A DNA stretch of 64,000 nt from Devosia aurantiaca (GCF_011058215.1 NZ_JAALFG010000002.1:434001-498000); one strand, 5' to 3'. Counted from the first letter of the stretch, positions 30,852 to 40,988 are shown. Made by a program: numbers and translations. Notes: generated by a model from the letters alone, not told the origin.

Positions 30852-31651
30852 TGGGGGTCTTTTGCCGGCTTCTGCCGATTGGGGTTGGGTCGCTCGTGGC
30901 GGCGATCGATCGATGAAATAACGCCGCGCAGGGTGCGGATTTCCTGGGCGGTAAAGCGCCCGCGGGTCAGAGCGGTGCGCAGATTGTTGACCATGCTGGG
31001 ACGCTTGTCCGGCGTCGTGAAAAATCCGGATTGATCGAGCACGCCTTCCAGATGCTCGAAGAGCCCCACCAGCTCCGAACGCGGCGCCGGCTCGGCCAGC
31101 CCTTCGCTGAACGGCAGCGCCCTGCCCTCCGCGCTGGTGCGTCGGAATTCGTAGGCCATCAACAGCACGGCCTGCGCGATGTTGAGCGAGGCGAAGGCCG
31201 CCTCGACCGGCAGGGTGACAATGGCATCGGCCATGGCAACTTCGTCGTTGAGCAGGCCCCAGCGTTCGCGGCCGAACAGCAGCCCGGCGCCCTGCCCGCC
31301 AGCAATATGCGCCGCCATATTGGTGGACGCTTCCTCCGGCCCCAACACTTCCTTCTGCATGTCGCGCGAGCGGGCCGTGGTGGCATAAACCAGCGTCAAG
31401 TCGCCGATCGCCTCTTCAAGCGTCTCGAAGACGCGAACGCGCTCGAGCACATGGTCGGCGCGAGACGCCGCAGCGATCGCCTTTTCATTGGGCCAGCCAT
31501 CGCGCGGCCGCACCAGGCGCAAATCCCAAAGCCCGAAATTGGCCATGGCGCGCGCAGCCGAGCCGATATTTTCGCCAAGTTGCGGCTCACAAAGAATAAT
31601 CGCCGGCGTGGGCGCCAGCGATATGGGTTGCGAACTATCGGTGCCTGCCAT
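30848..31651 (-). CDS. tRNA/rRNA 2'-O-methyltransferase TrmJ-like (SPOUT)
   Basis: The 267-residue protein starts with the SPOUT knot pattern PAIILCEPQLGENIGSAARAMANFGL and has GLLFGRERWGL and LPVEAAFASLNIAQAVLLMAYE, both typical of TrmJ, which methylates residue 32 of tRNAs. The C-terminal helical extension fits TrmJ. It is coupled to the following MFS gene by a four-base overlap. The exact target is inferred from family. Confidence 0.9.
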   Translation of the reverse strand: MAGTDSSQPISLAPTPAIILCEPQLGENIGSAARAMANFGLWDLRLVRPRDGWPNEKAIAAASRADHVLERVRVFETLEEAIGDLTLVYATTARSRDMQKEVLGPEEASTNMAAHIAGGQGAGLLFGRERWGLLNDEVAMADAIVTLPVEAAFASLNIAQAVLLMAYEFRRTSAEGRALPFSEGLAEPAPRSELVGLFEHLEGVLDQSGFFTTPDKRPSMVNNLRTALTRGRFTAQEIRTLRGVISSIDRRHERPNPNRQKPAKDPQ

Positions 31652-31687
31652 GTGCCGCGATCCTTAAGGAGACCGCGGCGGCATAGC

Positions 31688-32305
31688 TCAAATGGCGGCG
31701 CGGGGCAAATCGGGCGTTGCGCTGCGGCGGCGGAAATCGACCACTTTCGTCGACGGGCGCCATTCGCGATCGAGAATAGCAAAATGCAGCTCTTCGTCCC
31801 ACTCACCCTGGAACAGCGCATGTTCGCGATAATGCGCCTCAAGGCGCATGCCGAGCGTCTGCATCAGCTTGATGGAATGGTGGCTGCGGCCATCGCAACG
31901 AACGGTCAGGCGATGAATGCGGAACTCGTCGAAGGCCAGATTGAAGATCGTCCTCAGCGCTTCGGTCAGATAGCCCTGACCAGAATAGGCCGGGTGCAAC
32001 ATGAACCGCACTTCGCCCTGACCGGAGGTCGCATCCGACCAGATCAGGCAGACCTGGCCGATCAGCTGATTGTCGCCCTTACGCACCATGGCAAGGGATA
32101 GGGTATCGCCGGGACGCTGCAGGGAAACCTGGTTGCGCATCGCGCCGACGACATCGGCGACATCGGAAGAATAACGGGACTGGCGCAGGGCATAACGCTG
32201 GGCGGCAGGCAATGTGTGATAGGCGGCAACGGCTTCGACATCACCGCGCTCAAAGGGGCGAAGTTGCAGGCGGTCGGTGGCAATTGGCAAAGAAAAAGAT
32301 GACAT
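31688..32305 (-). CDS. GNAT-family acetyltransferase (RimJ/RimL type)
   Basis: The 205-residue protein begins TDRLQLRPFERGDVEAVAAYH and carries the acetyl-CoA loop HPAYSGQGYLTEALR followed by HRLTVRCDGRSHHSIKLMQTLGM, typical of RimJ/RimL-type N-acetyltransferases. It ends in a short basic tail. It is a paralogue of the next gene upstream (32395), with the same pattern REHALFQGEWDEELHFAIL. The substrate is unknown. The ATG at 32305 has GGGAG at a rather long distance. Confidence 0.88.
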   Translation of the reverse strand: MSSFSLPIATDRLQLRPFERGDVEAVAAYHTLPAAQRYALRQSRYSSDVADVVGAMRNQVSLQRPGDTLSLAMVRKGDNQLIGQVCLIWSDATSGQGEVRFMLHPAYSGQGYLTEALRTIFNLAFDEFRIHRLTVRCDGRSHHSIKLMQTLGMRLEAHYREHALFQGEWDEELHFAILDREWRPSTKVVDFRRRSATPDLPRAAI

Positions 32306-32394
32306 AATGGTAAGCGCTCCCAGCTGGACGGTATTCAGCCCACGTGCCCGAACGACACCAAAGCATCTAAGTTCCGTCACCAGCCGGGAATATC

Positions 32395-32964
32395 TTACCC
32401 CGCCTGTCGAGCCTGCCACTCGCGCAGGAGGATCGCGTAATAGAACTCCTCGTCCCACTCGCCCTTGAACACCGCATGCTCCCGGAAATGCGCCTCCCGG
32501 CGCATGCCCAGCCGCTCCATCAGGCGCCAGGATGCAACATTGCCCGCATCGCACCGGGCATAGAGGCGATGGAATTCGCCATTCTCGAAAGCAAGATGGA
32601 TCAATCGCCGCGCCGCTTCGCTGGCAAAGCCCTTGCCCTGATAGGCCGGGTGAAAAATCCAGCCCACTTCGCCCTGCCGCGCCTCCGATGATCGCCAGAT
32701 CAGCGAGATCTCGCCCAAAAGCACGCCATCCGCCTGGGACTCGACGGCCAGGATGATCCGGTCACCCTCCTGGTCGAGGTGCAACTGCGTCGTTCTTTGC
32801 TGCACCGCAAGCGCGCAATCTTCGCGGCTGAGCGGGGCGTCGAAGAGATAGCGGGCCACGTCTGGACGGCTGCGATAGCTATGGACTGCATCGACATCGC
32901 CGCGCGTGAACGGACGCAGGCGCAGCCGTTCCGTGGTTAGCGGATAGTCCGGTCGAATGGCCAT
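32395..32964 (-). CDS. GNAT-family acetyltransferase (RimJ/RimL type), paralogue
   Basis: The 189-residue protein begins TERLRLRPFTRGDVDAVHSY and carries the loop HPAYQGKGFASEAARR and the end REHAVFKGEWDEEFYYAIL. It and the gene at 31688 are tandem duplicates that have diverged. Both probably acetylate amino groups on small molecules or protein N termini. The 89-base gap suggests one transcript. Confidence 0.9.
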   Translation of the reverse strand: MAIRPDYPLTTERLRLRPFTRGDVDAVHSYRSRPDVARYLFDAPLSREDCALAVQQRTTQLHLDQEGDRIILAVESQADGVLLGEISLIWRSSEARQGEVGWIFHPAYQGKGFASEAARRLIHLAFENGEFHRLYARCDAGNVASWRLMERLGMRREAHFREHAVFKGEWDEEFYYAILLREWQARQAG

Positions 32965-33057
32965 GGCGTTCCCGTTCAGAGTGGCAACAGCTTTGCCCCT
33001 CCTAACGCCGTTGGCAAGCCGCTTGCTCCAGCCCAGCCTTCATGTCAGCCTTCCACC

Positions 33058-33489
33058 ATGCCCAGACCAGAACTCGACCTCACTGCCCGTTGCGACTGCG
33101 GCGCCGTCACGCTGCGGGTCACGGGCAAAGCCGTCTCAATGTTTCAATGCAGCTGCGAGAACTGCCAGAAGGTTTCCGGCAGCGGCCATTCCTCCGTCGT
33201 GCTCATGCCCGCCAGCAGCACCGCACTCAGCGGCATTACCAAAAGTTTCGAGCGACCAGCGGATTCGGGCGCGACCTTCACACGTCACTTCTGTTCCGGT
33301 TGCGGCACCACCCTCCTCGCCCATTCGTCACGCGCACCAGACCTGCGCATCGTTCCGGCTGGCCTCCTTGCCGGTCAGAACGACTGGTTCTCGCCCAACC
33401 AGCTGATCTTTGCCCGCTCGCATCCAGACTGGGACCTTATCGCAGAGCAAATTCCCCGCTACTACACCTACCGGCCGGAGAAATCGTGA
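33058..33489 (+). CDS. GFA-family (glutathione-dependent formaldehyde-activating-like) protein
   Basis: The 143-residue protein has the zinc-binding cysteine pattern of this family: RCDCGAVTLRV, CSCENCQKVSG and HFCSGCGTTL. Family members bind zinc, and most have no proven formaldehyde role. Its stop overlaps the start of the TfoX-like gene by one base, so the two form an operon. Confidence 0.9.
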   Translation: MPRPELDLTARCDCGAVTLRVTGKAVSMFQCSCENCQKVSGSGHSSVVLMPASSTALSGITKSFERPADSGATFTRHFCSGCGTTLLAHSSRAPDLRIVPAGLLAGQNDWFSPNQLIFARSHPDWDLIAEQIPRYYTYRPEKS

Positions 33490-33824
33490 TGAGCATGGCG
33501 TCCGAGGAACTCGCAGACCGCGTCCGCGACCTGCTGCCTCGCGGCAAAAACATTCGCGAACAGAAAATGTTTGGCGGCCGCTGCTTCATGCTCGACGGCA
33601 ACATGCTGGTCGCTCCGCTCAAGGACGGATCGCTGCTGGTGCGCACTGGCAAGGACGGCATGGCATCAGCCCTGCGCCGCGAAGGCGCCAACATCATGGA
33701 CATGTCCGGCCGGCAAATGAGCGGCTTCGTCCTCGTCAGCGGCGATGCCATCGAAGACGAATCCGCCCTCGGCGAATGGATCGACCTCGCCCGCGCCTTC
33801 GTCCGGACGCTGCCGGCAAAGTAA
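33489..33824 (+). CDS. TfoX N-terminal-domain protein
   Basis: The 111-residue protein carries only the TfoX/Sxy N-terminal domain (KNIREQKMFGGRCFMLDGNMLV, then VRTGKDGMASAL) and lacks the C-terminal domain of true Sxy/TfoX competence regulators. Short forms like this are common in alphaproteobacteria and have no proven role. The start overlaps the stop of the GFA gene (TGATG). Confidence 0.88.
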   Translation: MSMASEELADRVRDLLPRGKNIREQKMFGGRCFMLDGNMLVAPLKDGSLLVRTGKDGMASALRREGANIMDMSGRQMSGFVLVSGDAIEDESALGEWIDLARAFVRTLPAK

Positions 33825-33929
33825 CACGCCCTCGGCAAGCCCCCATGCCGAGCCCGCCTTTGCGCTTTTGCCCTGCAATGCTATACGGGCGACCGACATG
33901 GCAAAGGCCACGCATTCAGGGAGTTTTCG

Positions 33930-35141
33930 ATGAGCAAGATCAAAGTCGCCAACCCGGTCGTCGATCTCGACGGCGATGAGATGACCCGCATCATCTGGCA
34001 GGCGATCAAGGACAAGCTCATCCACCCCTACCTTGATCTCGACATCAAGTACTATGACCTCTCGGTCGAAAACCGCGACGCCACCAATGACCAGGTGACG
34101 ATCGATTCCGCCAACGCCATCAAGCAGTACGGCGTCGGAATCAAGTGCGCCACCATCACCCCGGACGAGCAGCGCGTCGAAGAATTCGGCCTCAAGAAGA
34201 TGTGGAAGTCGCCCAACGGCACCATCCGCAACATCCTGGGTGGCGTGATCTTCCGTGAGCCCATCATCTGCAAGAACGTGCCGCGCCTCGTTCCCGGCTG
34301 GACCCAGCCGATCATCGTCGGCCGCCACGCTTTTGGCGATCAGTATCGTGCCACCGATTTCACCTTCCCCGGCAAAGGCACGCTGACCATCAAGTTCACC
34401 GGCGAAGATGGCCAGGTCATCGAGCACGAAGTGTTCCGGGCCCCCGGCTCGGGCGTCGCCATGGCCATGTACAACCTCGACGACTCGATCCGCGACTTCG
34501 CCTATTCGAGCTTCAACTACGGCCTCGCCCGCGGCGTCCCGGTCTACCTCTCGACCAAGAACACCATCCTCAAGGCTTATGACGGCCGCTTCAAGGACAT
34601 CTTCCAGGAGATCTACGAGGCCGAGTTCAAGGAACAGTTCGAAGCCAAGAAAATCTGGTACGAGCACCGCCTCATCGACGACATGGTCGCCTCCGCCCTC
34701 AAGTGGAGCGGCGGCTACGTCTGGGCCTGCAAGAACTACGACGGCGACGTCCAGTCCGACATCGTCGCCCAGGGCTTTGGCTCGCTCGGCCTCATGACCT
34801 CGGTTTTGGCAACCCCCGATGGCAAGATCGTCGAGGCCGAAGCCGCCCACGGCACGGTGACCCGTCATTACCGCCAGCACCAGCAGGGCAAGGAAACCTC
34901 GACCAATTCCACCGCCTCGATCTTCGCCTGGACCCGTGGCCTTGCCCACCGCGCCAAGCTCGACGACAATGCCGAACTCGCCAAGTTCGCCGCAACGCTC
35001 GAAAAGGTCACAGTCGACACGATCGAAGAAGGCAAGATGACCAAGGACCTCTCCCTCCTCGTCGGCCCCGAACAGCCCTGGCTCTCCACCCTCGGCTTCC
35101 TCGACGCCATCGACCAGAACCTGCAAAAGGCCATGGCATAA
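33930..35141 (+). CDS. icd: NADP-dependent isocitrate dehydrogenase
   Basis: It oxidises isocitrate to 2-oxoglutarate in the TCA cycle. The 403-residue protein is of the homodimeric, eukaryote-like type used by alphaproteobacteria: [13 protein letters not shown] at the N terminus, [13 protein letters not shown] in the active site, [10 protein letters not shown] and [13 protein letters not shown]. It stands alone with its own terminator. Confidence 0.98.
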   Translation: MSKIKVANPVVDLDGDEMTRIIWQAIKDKLIHPYLDLDIKYYDLSVENRDATNDQVTIDSANAIKQYGVGIKCATITPDEQRVEEFGLKKMWKSPNGTIRNILGGVIFREPIICKNVPRLVPGWTQPIIVGRHAFGDQYRATDFTFPGKGTLTIKFTGEDGQVIEHEVFRAPGSGVAMAMYNLDDSIRDFAYSSFNYGLARGVPVYLSTKNTILKAYDGRFKDIFQEIYEAEFKEQFEAKKIWYEHRLIDDMVASALKWSGGYVWACKNYDGDVQSDIVAQGFGSLGLMTSVLATPDGKIVEAEAAHGTVTRHYRQHQQGKETSTNSTASIFAWTRGLAHRAKLDDNAELAKFAATLEKVTVDTIEEGKMTKDLSLLVGPEQPWLSTLGFLDAIDQNLQKAMA

Positions 35142-35161
35142 GCCTCGCCTCTGTCGATAAG

Positions 35162-35188
35162 AAACGGCGCCCTCGGGCGCCGTTTTTG
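35162..35188 (+). terminator. Rho-independent terminator after icd
   Basis: An 8-bp stem, ACGGCGCC/GGCGCCGT, closes a CTCG loop at 35164-35183 and runs into TTTTT. It lies 22 bases after the icd stop. Confidence 0.95.
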
Positions 35189-35486
35189 TTTGCGCATGTG
35201 CTGAGTGTTAGGCCTGCTCTAGGGTGCTCTGAGAAGGCTCACCCCCACCCAACCTCCCCTGCAGAAGGGGGAGGAGCCCCATCGCAGCCAAACCACGATT
35301 TATGACAATCACCAGCCGAACTCCTCCCCCTCCAAAAGGGGGAGGCTGGGTGGGGGTCATCTCAACTTCCCCACAACCCCGGAACCCCTGCCCGCCGCCA
35401 CCATTAGCCGCAGAGAAATCCGCATTTCGGCTCTTAATCCGCAGCAAAAACACACCATATTTGGCGCATCTTTCGAGGAGTGCCCC
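35189..35486. repeat. Intergenic palindromic repeat, family A copy 1 (35241-35358)
   Basis: The 345-base gap between icd and the Tim44-like gene holds the icd terminator and this repeat, and no gene. The arms 35241-35276 and 35321-35358 are inverted copies: ACCCCCACCCAACCTCCCC...GGGGGAGGAG on the left and CTCCTCCCCC...GGGTGGGGGT on the right. The centre shares CATCG, GATTT.TGA and TCACC.GCC with the copy at 54096-54216, which lies in the opposite orientation. The remaining 130 bases show nothing further. Confidence 0.85.
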
Positions 35487-36443
35487 ATGTTCAGAAATCG
35501 CGGCTTCAAACTGGCCAGCCTGTTGTCGGTCTTTGTGGTCATCTTTTCCATGGCGGCCGTGGACTATGCCGAGGCACGTGCGCGCGGTGGCTTCGGCAGC
35601 CGCGGCGGCCGCACCTTTGCTCCGCCTGCCTCGACGCAGACCATCCCCGGCCCCGCAGCGCCAATCAATCGTACCATGACCCCATCCCAGCCGGGCACTG
35701 CCGCGCGCACGCCCGCCCAGCAGACGGCGCAGCCGCGCGGTGGCTTCTTCAACGGCTTTGGCGGCTCGCTCTTCCGCGGACTGATGCTCGGCGGCCTCTT
35801 CGGCCTCCTCCTGGGCACGGGCTTTGGCGGCATCGGCGGCTTCATGAGCCTCTTGTTCCAGGCCCTTCTGATTGGCGGCGCCATCTGGCTGGTCATGCGC
35901 CTCGTGCGCGGCACTAATCGGCCGGCCACCGCCAATGGTGCGCCCTATATGGGCCGCGAAGCCAACGCCACGCGACCGATGCCCAATTTCGGCGGCGGCA
36001 GCGCCACCCGCACCCCTGCGCAACCCAAGAACCCTGACGAACTCGGCATCACCAACAAGGACCTCGACACTTTCGAGCAGATGCTGGGCCACATCCAGAC
36101 CGCCTATGGCCGTGAGGACTACGCCGCCCTGCGCCAGGTGACGACGCCCGAGATGATGGGGTTTCTCGCCGAAGAACTGGCCTCCAATGCCAGCCGCGGC
36201 CAGATCAACCGCCTCTCCGACATCAAGCTTCTCCAGGGCGATGTTTCGGAAAGCTGGCGCGAGGGCAACACGGAATACGCCACCGTCGCCATGCGTTATC
36301 AACTGCGCGACTGGTCGGTGGAACGCACCAGCGACCGCGTCGTCGCCGGCGATCCGGAGGTGCTCGAAGAAGCCAAGGAACTCTGGACCTTCGTCCGACA
36401 GGTCCGCGGCGACTGGAAGCTCTCGGCCATCCAGGAAGCCTGA
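35487..36443 (+). CDS. Tim44-like domain protein
   Basis: The 318-residue protein has an N-terminal signal or anchor segment (LASLLSVFVVIFSMAAVDYAEA), a Gly/Arg/Pro-rich linker, two close hydrophobic Gly-rich segments at about 95-140, and a C-terminal Tim44-like domain (about 185-315) with LGHIQTAYGREDYAAL and WTFVRQVRGDWKLSAIQ. Bacterial Tim44-like proteins are membrane-bound and of uncertain role. The ATG at 35487 has GAGGAG upstream. Confidence 0.85.
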   Translation: MFRNRGFKLASLLSVFVVIFSMAAVDYAEARARGGFGSRGGRTFAPPASTQTIPGPAAPINRTMTPSQPGTAARTPAQQTAQPRGGFFNGFGGSLFRGLMLGGLFGLLLGTGFGGIGGFMSLLFQALLIGGAIWLVMRLVRGTNRPATANGAPYMGREANATRPMPNFGGGSATRTPAQPKNPDELGITNKDLDTFEQMLGHIQTAYGREDYAALRQVTTPEMMGFLAEELASNASRGQINRLSDIKLLQGDVSESWREGNTEYATVAMRYQLRDWSVERTSDRVVAGDPEVLEEAKELWTFVRQVRGDWKLSAIQEA

Positions 36444-36462
36444 TCTACGCGACGACAAAGCG

Positions 36463-36493
36463 TGCCCCCGATGAAAGTCGGGGGCATTTCTTT
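36463..36493 (+). terminator. Rho-independent terminator after the Tim44-like gene
   Basis: A 9-bp perfect stem, TGCCCCCGA/TCGGGGGCA, closes a TGAAAG loop and runs into TTTCTTT. It faces the alaS terminator 25 bases further on. Confidence 0.92.
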
Positions 36494-36515
36494 GCGACGA
36501 GTGCGTCGTGCTGAA

Positions 36516-36542
36516 TGAAAAAGCCCCGCCGAAGCGGGGCTT
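36516..36542 (-). terminator. Rho-independent terminator after alaS
   Basis: On the minus strand, AAGCCCCGC pairs with GCGGGGCTT around TTCG or its equivalent, followed by TTTTTC. It lies just beyond the alaS stop at 36548. Confidence 0.93.
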
Positions 36543-36547
36543 GATGT

Positions 36548-39187
36548 TTAGAGCAGCTCGCGGATGGCTGCGATTGCCTCATTGGCCTTGGCGCCATCCG
36601 GACCGCCGCCCTGGGCCATATCCGGCCGGCCCCCGCCGCCCTGCCCGCCAAGCGCTGCGGTCGCCGACTTGATCAGCGTGCCGGCAGCGTATTTGCCGGT
36701 GAGATCGTCGGTCACGCCGATGGCCACCGTGCCCTTGCCGTCCTCGCCCTTGAGCACCAGCACCACGACGCCCGAACCGATGCGCTTCTTTTCGGCATCG
36801 ACAACGCTCTTGATGTCCTTGGCGGCGACGCCCTCGACCACGCGGCCGACAAAGGTCACGCCGTTGACGGTTTCGCCAGCGCTGCCAGCCTCGCCGCCAC
36901 CACCGAGCGCCAGCTTCTGGCGCGCATCTGCGAGGGCGCGTTCGTTGCGCTTGAGCTGTTCCTGCAGTGCCTCGATCCGCTCGAGCACTTCCTGCGTGCC
37001 GGAGCGCAGAAGACCTGCAGCAGAAGAAACGATTGCCACATTGGTATTGCCGCGATGACGCGCCGCCTTTCCGGTCAGCGCCTCGACGCGGCGCACGCCG
37101 GCCGCAACGGCGCTTTCGCCGACGATTGAAACGAGGCCGATATCGCCAGTGCGGCGCACATGGGTGCCGCCGCAAAGCTCGACCGACCAGCCCAGCCCGT
37201 TGCCGGTGGGCTCGCCCATCGAAACCACGCGGACCTCGTCACCGTACTTTTCGCCGAACAGCGCGCGAGCGCCGGATTTCTTGGCTTCCTCGACACCCAT
37301 CAGCCGTGTCTCGACAGGGGTATTCTGGAGAATGATGCTGTTGGCAATGTCTTCGATCTCGGCCATTTCCTGGCTGGAGATCGGCTTGGTATGGACGAAG
37401 TCGAAGCGCAACCGGTCCGCCGAAACCAGGGACCCCTTCTGCGCGACATGGTCGCCCAGCACCAGGCGCAGCGCCTCGTGCAGCAAATGCGTCGCCGAGT
37501 GGTTGGCGCGGATGGACGAGCGACGATCGTGATCGACCACGAGCTCGACCGCCTGGCCGACCTTTAACGACCCCTCGTTGACCTTGACCTTATGGGCAAA
37601 GACGCCGTGGAACTTGTTGGTGTCGGTGACGTCGGCCCGCGTGCCCTCGGCCGTGATCACGCCGGTATCGCCGACCTGGCCGCCGCTTTCGCCATAGAAC
37701 GGCGTCTGGTTGACGACGACGAGACCTTCCTGTCCCGCCTCGATCGACTGCACTTCGGCGCCGTCCACCAGCAGGGCCTTGATCTCGGCTTCCGCGGTTT
37801 CGGTTTCGTAGCCCAGGAACTCGGTGGGTCCGAGCTTGTCGGCAAGGCCGTACCAGACCGTGTCCGCCGCCGCTTCGCCCGAGCCGGCCCAGTTTTTCCG
37901 CGCTTCGGCCTTTTGCTGCGCCATCGCGGCGTCGAAGCCCGCCTGGTCGACGCTGATGCCGCGCGAACGAAGGGCATCCTGCGTCAGGTCGAGCGGGAAA
38001 CCGTAAGTGTCATGGAGCTTGAAGGCGGTGTCGCCGCTCAGCGTCGCGCCTTCGCCAAGGCCTGCCGTCTCGGCTTCGAGAACCTGAAGACCACGGCCGA
38101 GCGTCTTGAGGAACCGGCCCTCTTCGAGACGCACTGTTTCGGTGATCATGGCTTCGCCGCGGCTGAGCTCGGGATAGGCCTGGCCCATCTCGCGCACCAG
38201 CGTCGGTACGAGCTTGAAGATCGTCGGCTCGCTCGCACCGAGCAAGGTCGCGTGACGCATGGCGCGGCGCATGATGCGACGCAGCACGTAGCCACGGCCT
38301 TCATTGGAGGGCAGCACGCCCTCGGCGATCAGGAAGCTCATCGAGCGCAGGTGATCGGCGATGACGCGCAAGCTGCGATTGCCCGGGCCGGCCACGTCGG
38401 AATTGGTGGCATTGGCGGCAGCGGCAATCAGCGCCTTGAAGAGATCGATGTCGTAATTGTCGTGCACGCCCTGCATCACGGCCGCGACACGCTCGAGCCC
38501 CATGCCGGTATCGATCGACGGCCGCGGCAGTCCGGTGCGTGAGCCGTCGGCATGCTGCTCGAACTGCATGAAGACGAGGTTCCAGATTTCGATCCAGCGA
38601 TCGCCATCTTCGTCGGGCGAACCCGGCGGACCACCCCAGACCTTGTCGCCATGGTCATAAAAGATTTCCGAGCATGGGCCGCAGGGACCGGTATCGCCCA
38701 TCTGCCAGAAGTTGGACTTGGCACCGAGCCGCACGATGCGATCCTCGGACAGGCCGGCGACCTTCTTCCAGAGCGCCATGGCCTCATCGTCATCCTGGTA
38801 GATGGTGACCATCAGCTTGTCGCGCGGCAGTTCCCACTCCTTGGTGAGGAGGTTCCAGGCCAGCTCGATGGCGCGTTCCTTGAAATAATCGCCGAACGAG
38901 AAATTGCCGAGCATCTCGAAGAAGGTGTGGTGGCGCGCGGTAAAGCCCACATTGTCGAGATCGTTATGCTTGCCGCCGGCGCGCACACACTTTTGCGCCG
39001 TGGTCGCTGTCGAGTAGGGACGCTTTTCGACGCCGGTAAAGACGTTCTTGAACTGCACCATGCCCGCATTGGTGAACATCAGCGTCGGATCGTTGCGCGG
39101 CACCAGCGGGCTCGACGGCACGGCCTCATGCCCGTTGAGGGCAAAGTAGCCGGTAAAGCTCGAACGGAGGTCGTTGACGCTGATCAT
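36548..39187 (-). CDS. alaS: Alanyl-tRNA synthetase
   Basis: The 879-residue enzyme charges tRNA-Ala and edits mischarged tRNA. The catalytic core starts [20 protein letters not shown] with [20 protein letters not shown]. The editing domain has [11 protein letters not shown] and [13 protein letters not shown], whose His and Cys residues bind zinc. The C-terminal oligomerisation domain with a Gly-rich end is complete. The conserved N terminus fixes the start at the ATG at 39187, although its ribosome site is weak. The reading frame stays open upstream through a repeat into a DUF559 gene. Confidence 0.97.
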   Translation of the reverse strand: MISVNDLRSSFTGYFALNGHEAVPSSPLVPRNDPTLMFTNAGMVQFKNVFTGVEKRPYSTATTAQKCVRAGGKHNDLDNVGFTARHHTFFEMLGNFSFGDYFKERAIELAWNLLTKEWELPRDKLMVTIYQDDDEAMALWKKVAGLSEDRIVRLGAKSNFWQMGDTGPCGPCSEIFYDHGDKVWGGPPGSPDEDGDRWIEIWNLVFMQFEQHADGSRTGLPRPSIDTGMGLERVAAVMQGVHDNYDIDLFKALIAAAANATNSDVAGPGNRSLRVIADHLRSMSFLIAEGVLPSNEGRGYVLRRIMRRAMRHATLLGASEPTIFKLVPTLVREMGQAYPELSRGEAMITETVRLEEGRFLKTLGRGLQVLEAETAGLGEGATLSGDTAFKLHDTYGFPLDLTQDALRSRGISVDQAGFDAAMAQQKAEARKNWAGSGEAAADTVWYGLADKLGPTEFLGYETETAEAEIKALLVDGAEVQSIEAGQEGLVVVNQTPFYGESGGQVGDTGVITAEGTRADVTDTNKFHGVFAHKVKVNEGSLKVGQAVELVVDHDRRSSIRANHSATHLLHEALRLVLGDHVAQKGSLVSADRLRFDFVHTKPISSQEMAEIEDIANSIILQNTPVETRLMGVEEAKKSGARALFGEKYGDEVRVVSMGEPTGNGLGWSVELCGGTHVRRTGDIGLVSIVGESAVAAGVRRVEALTGKAARHRGNTNVAIVSSAAGLLRSGTQEVLERIEALQEQLKRNERALADARQKLALGGGGEAGSAGETVNGVTFVGRVVEGVAAKDIKSVVDAEKKRIGSGVVVLVLKGEDGKGTVAIGVTDDLTGKYAAGTLIKSATAALGGQGGGGRPDMAQGGGPDGAKANEAIAAIRELL

Positions 39188-39454
39188 GCAAGGACTTTCG
39201 TGGGCGAGGACGCGCGTGACGTCCAGGTAGGAAAAACGGGGCTTTTTAACGTGGTGGCGGGAGAGGTGTAAAGCGGGGGATATGGGAATCCGGTATCGAG
39301 TACGAGGACGAAATACCCCCACCCTCATTCCCTCCCCACAAGGGGGGGAGGGAGGCGCAAGTTGGTCGGCCCCGGCCCAAATTGAAAGTTTGAAAGATGG
39401 CTGATGTTCATCGTCTCCCTCCCCCTCGTGGGGAGGGATCAAGGGTGGGGGCGT
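39188..39454. repeat. Intergenic palindromic repeat, family B copy 1 (39315-39453)
   Basis: Left arm ACCCCCACCCTCATTCCCTCCCC then a G7 run and AGGGAGGCG; right arm CTCCCTCCCCCTCGTGGGGAGGGATCAAGGGTGGGGGCG. The two arms are inverted copies separated by about 60 bases. The minus strand is read through as Pro/Gly/Glu-rich codons ([15 protein letters not shown]), so the repeat adds a tail to the DUF559 frame. The 130 bases nearest alaS hold only its upstream region. Confidence 0.85.
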
Positions 39455-39778
39455 CAGTTCAGCAACGATGCTAGCAGTTACCCCCTCAAGATTCTTCATC
39501 ACCTCGTCATTGGTAAAACGAAGAACGCGAAATCCATCTTGTGCAAAACACTCTGACTTCACGCGGTCATATTCTGGACCATCCTCGACGAAGTGTGAGT
39601 CGCCATCCACTTCGATCACGAGCTTCGCCCGGTGGCAGAGAAAGTCCGCATAATACGGCCCGATCTGCACCCGTCGCCTGAAGTGGTGGTGCGAACCAAG
39701 TTCACGCAGCACGTTCCACAACCTGGCTTCCGGAGCGGGCATATTTTTTCTGAGCTGTCGGGCGCGCTGCACACCCAT
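39455..39778 (-). CDS. DUF559 endonuclease-like domain protein without its own stop
   Basis: The first 108 residues ([57 protein letters not shown]) are a complete DUF559 domain, a PD-(D/E)XK fold related to the Vsr nuclease. The acidic residues VDGDSH are kept. No stop follows; the frame continues through the family B repeat and into alaS, giving a 1076-residue open frame. A miscounted G7 run in the repeat, or loss of the stop through repeat insertion, are both possible. The natural activity of DUF559 proteins is unknown. Confidence 0.7.
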
Positions 39779-39786
39779 CTCGCCAC

Positions 39787-39813
39787 CAATAAAAACCCCC
39801 GCCGGAGCGGGGG
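39787..39813 (-). terminator. Rho-independent terminator after recA
   Basis: On the minus strand, CCCCCGC pairs with GCGGGGG around a four-base loop, followed by TTTTTATT. It lies 25 bases downstream of the recA stop and directly in front of the DUF559 gene. Confidence 0.88.
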
Positions 39814-39837
39814 AAGATGCATGGGATCTTTGGAGGC

Positions 39838-40903
39838 TTATTCGTCGCTCGTATCGTCGCCACCGGCAACCAGCAGCACTTCGCCGAGGAGGCCCGAGCT
39901 TTCGCGCACGCCTTGTTCGATCGTGGCGGCAATCTCCGGATTGTCCTTGAGGAACTGGCGGGAATTCTCACGCCCCTGCCCCAGGCGCTGCGAATCCCAG
40001 GAGAACCAGGCACCCGACTTCTCGACGATCCCGGATTTGACGCCCAGATCGAGCAATTCGCCGGTCTTGGAAATGCCTTCGCCATACATGATGTCGAATT
40101 CGACCTGGCGGAACGGCGGCGCAAGCTTGTTCTTGACCACTTTGACGCGGGTCTGGTTGCCGACGATTTCCTCGCGGTCCTTGAGTGCGCCGATACGGCG
40201 GATGTCGAGACGAACAGAAGCGTAGAATTTTAGCGCATTGCCGCCCGTCGTCGTTTCGGGCGAGCCATACATCACGCCGATCTTCATGCGGATCTGGTTG
40301 ATGAAGATGACGAGGCACTTGGACTTCGAAATCGAGGAGGTCAGCTTGCGCATGGCCTGGCTCATGAGCCGCGCCTGAAGGCCGGGCAGCGCATCGCCCA
40401 TTTCGCCTTCGAGTTCGGCGCGCGGGGTGAGCGCTGCAACCGAGTCGACCACGAGCACGTCGATGGCGCCGGAGCGCACCAGCGTATCGGTGATTTAGCG
40501 CCTGCTCGCCAGCATCCGGCTGGGAGATCAGGAGGTCATCGACATTGACGCCCAGCTTGCGGGCATAGATCGGATCCAGGGCATGCTCGGCGTCCACAAA
40601 GGCACAGATGCCGCCAGCCTTCTGGGCTTCCGCAATCACGTGGAGCGCGAGCGTGGTCTTACCTGAAGATTCCGGCCCAAAAATCTCGACGATACGACCC
40701 TTGGGAAGGCCGCCAATGCCGAGGGCAATGTCGAGACCGAGCGAGCCGGTCGAGATCGATTCCACCTCAATCGAAGAGGCTTCGCCAAGGCGCATGATCG
40801 AGCCCTTGCCGAAATTGCGCTCGATCTGGCTGAGTGCCGCCGAAAGAGCCTTGTCCTTATCCATCGATCCACCTTCAACAACGCGAAGCGGCGAAGCTGC
40901 CAT
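39838..40903 (-). CDS. recA: RecA recombinase, two-base break
   Basis: RecA carries out strand exchange and triggers LexA cleavage. The N-terminal part has [14 protein letters not shown] (Walker A) and [18 protein letters not shown]. The C-terminal part has [24 protein letters not shown] and [17 protein letters not shown]. The frames part at about 40496-40497. Restoring two bases gives [18 protein letters not shown], the conserved form, and a 355-residue protein of normal size. RecA loss by a real mutation is unlikely, so I read this as an error. AGGAGAG precedes the ATG at 40903. Confidence 0.95.
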
Positions 40904-40988
40904 AATGCTCTCTCCTTATTTCACGCTCTCGATGGCTTTTGCAACGAGATGACCAGCGCGGCTTATGTGCAATGTCTGTGCTGTATTT

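Noticed and set aside
33666..35126. A 486-residue minus-strand frame
   Set aside because: It is antisense to icd and the TfoX-like gene and has the skewed composition of a shadow frame.
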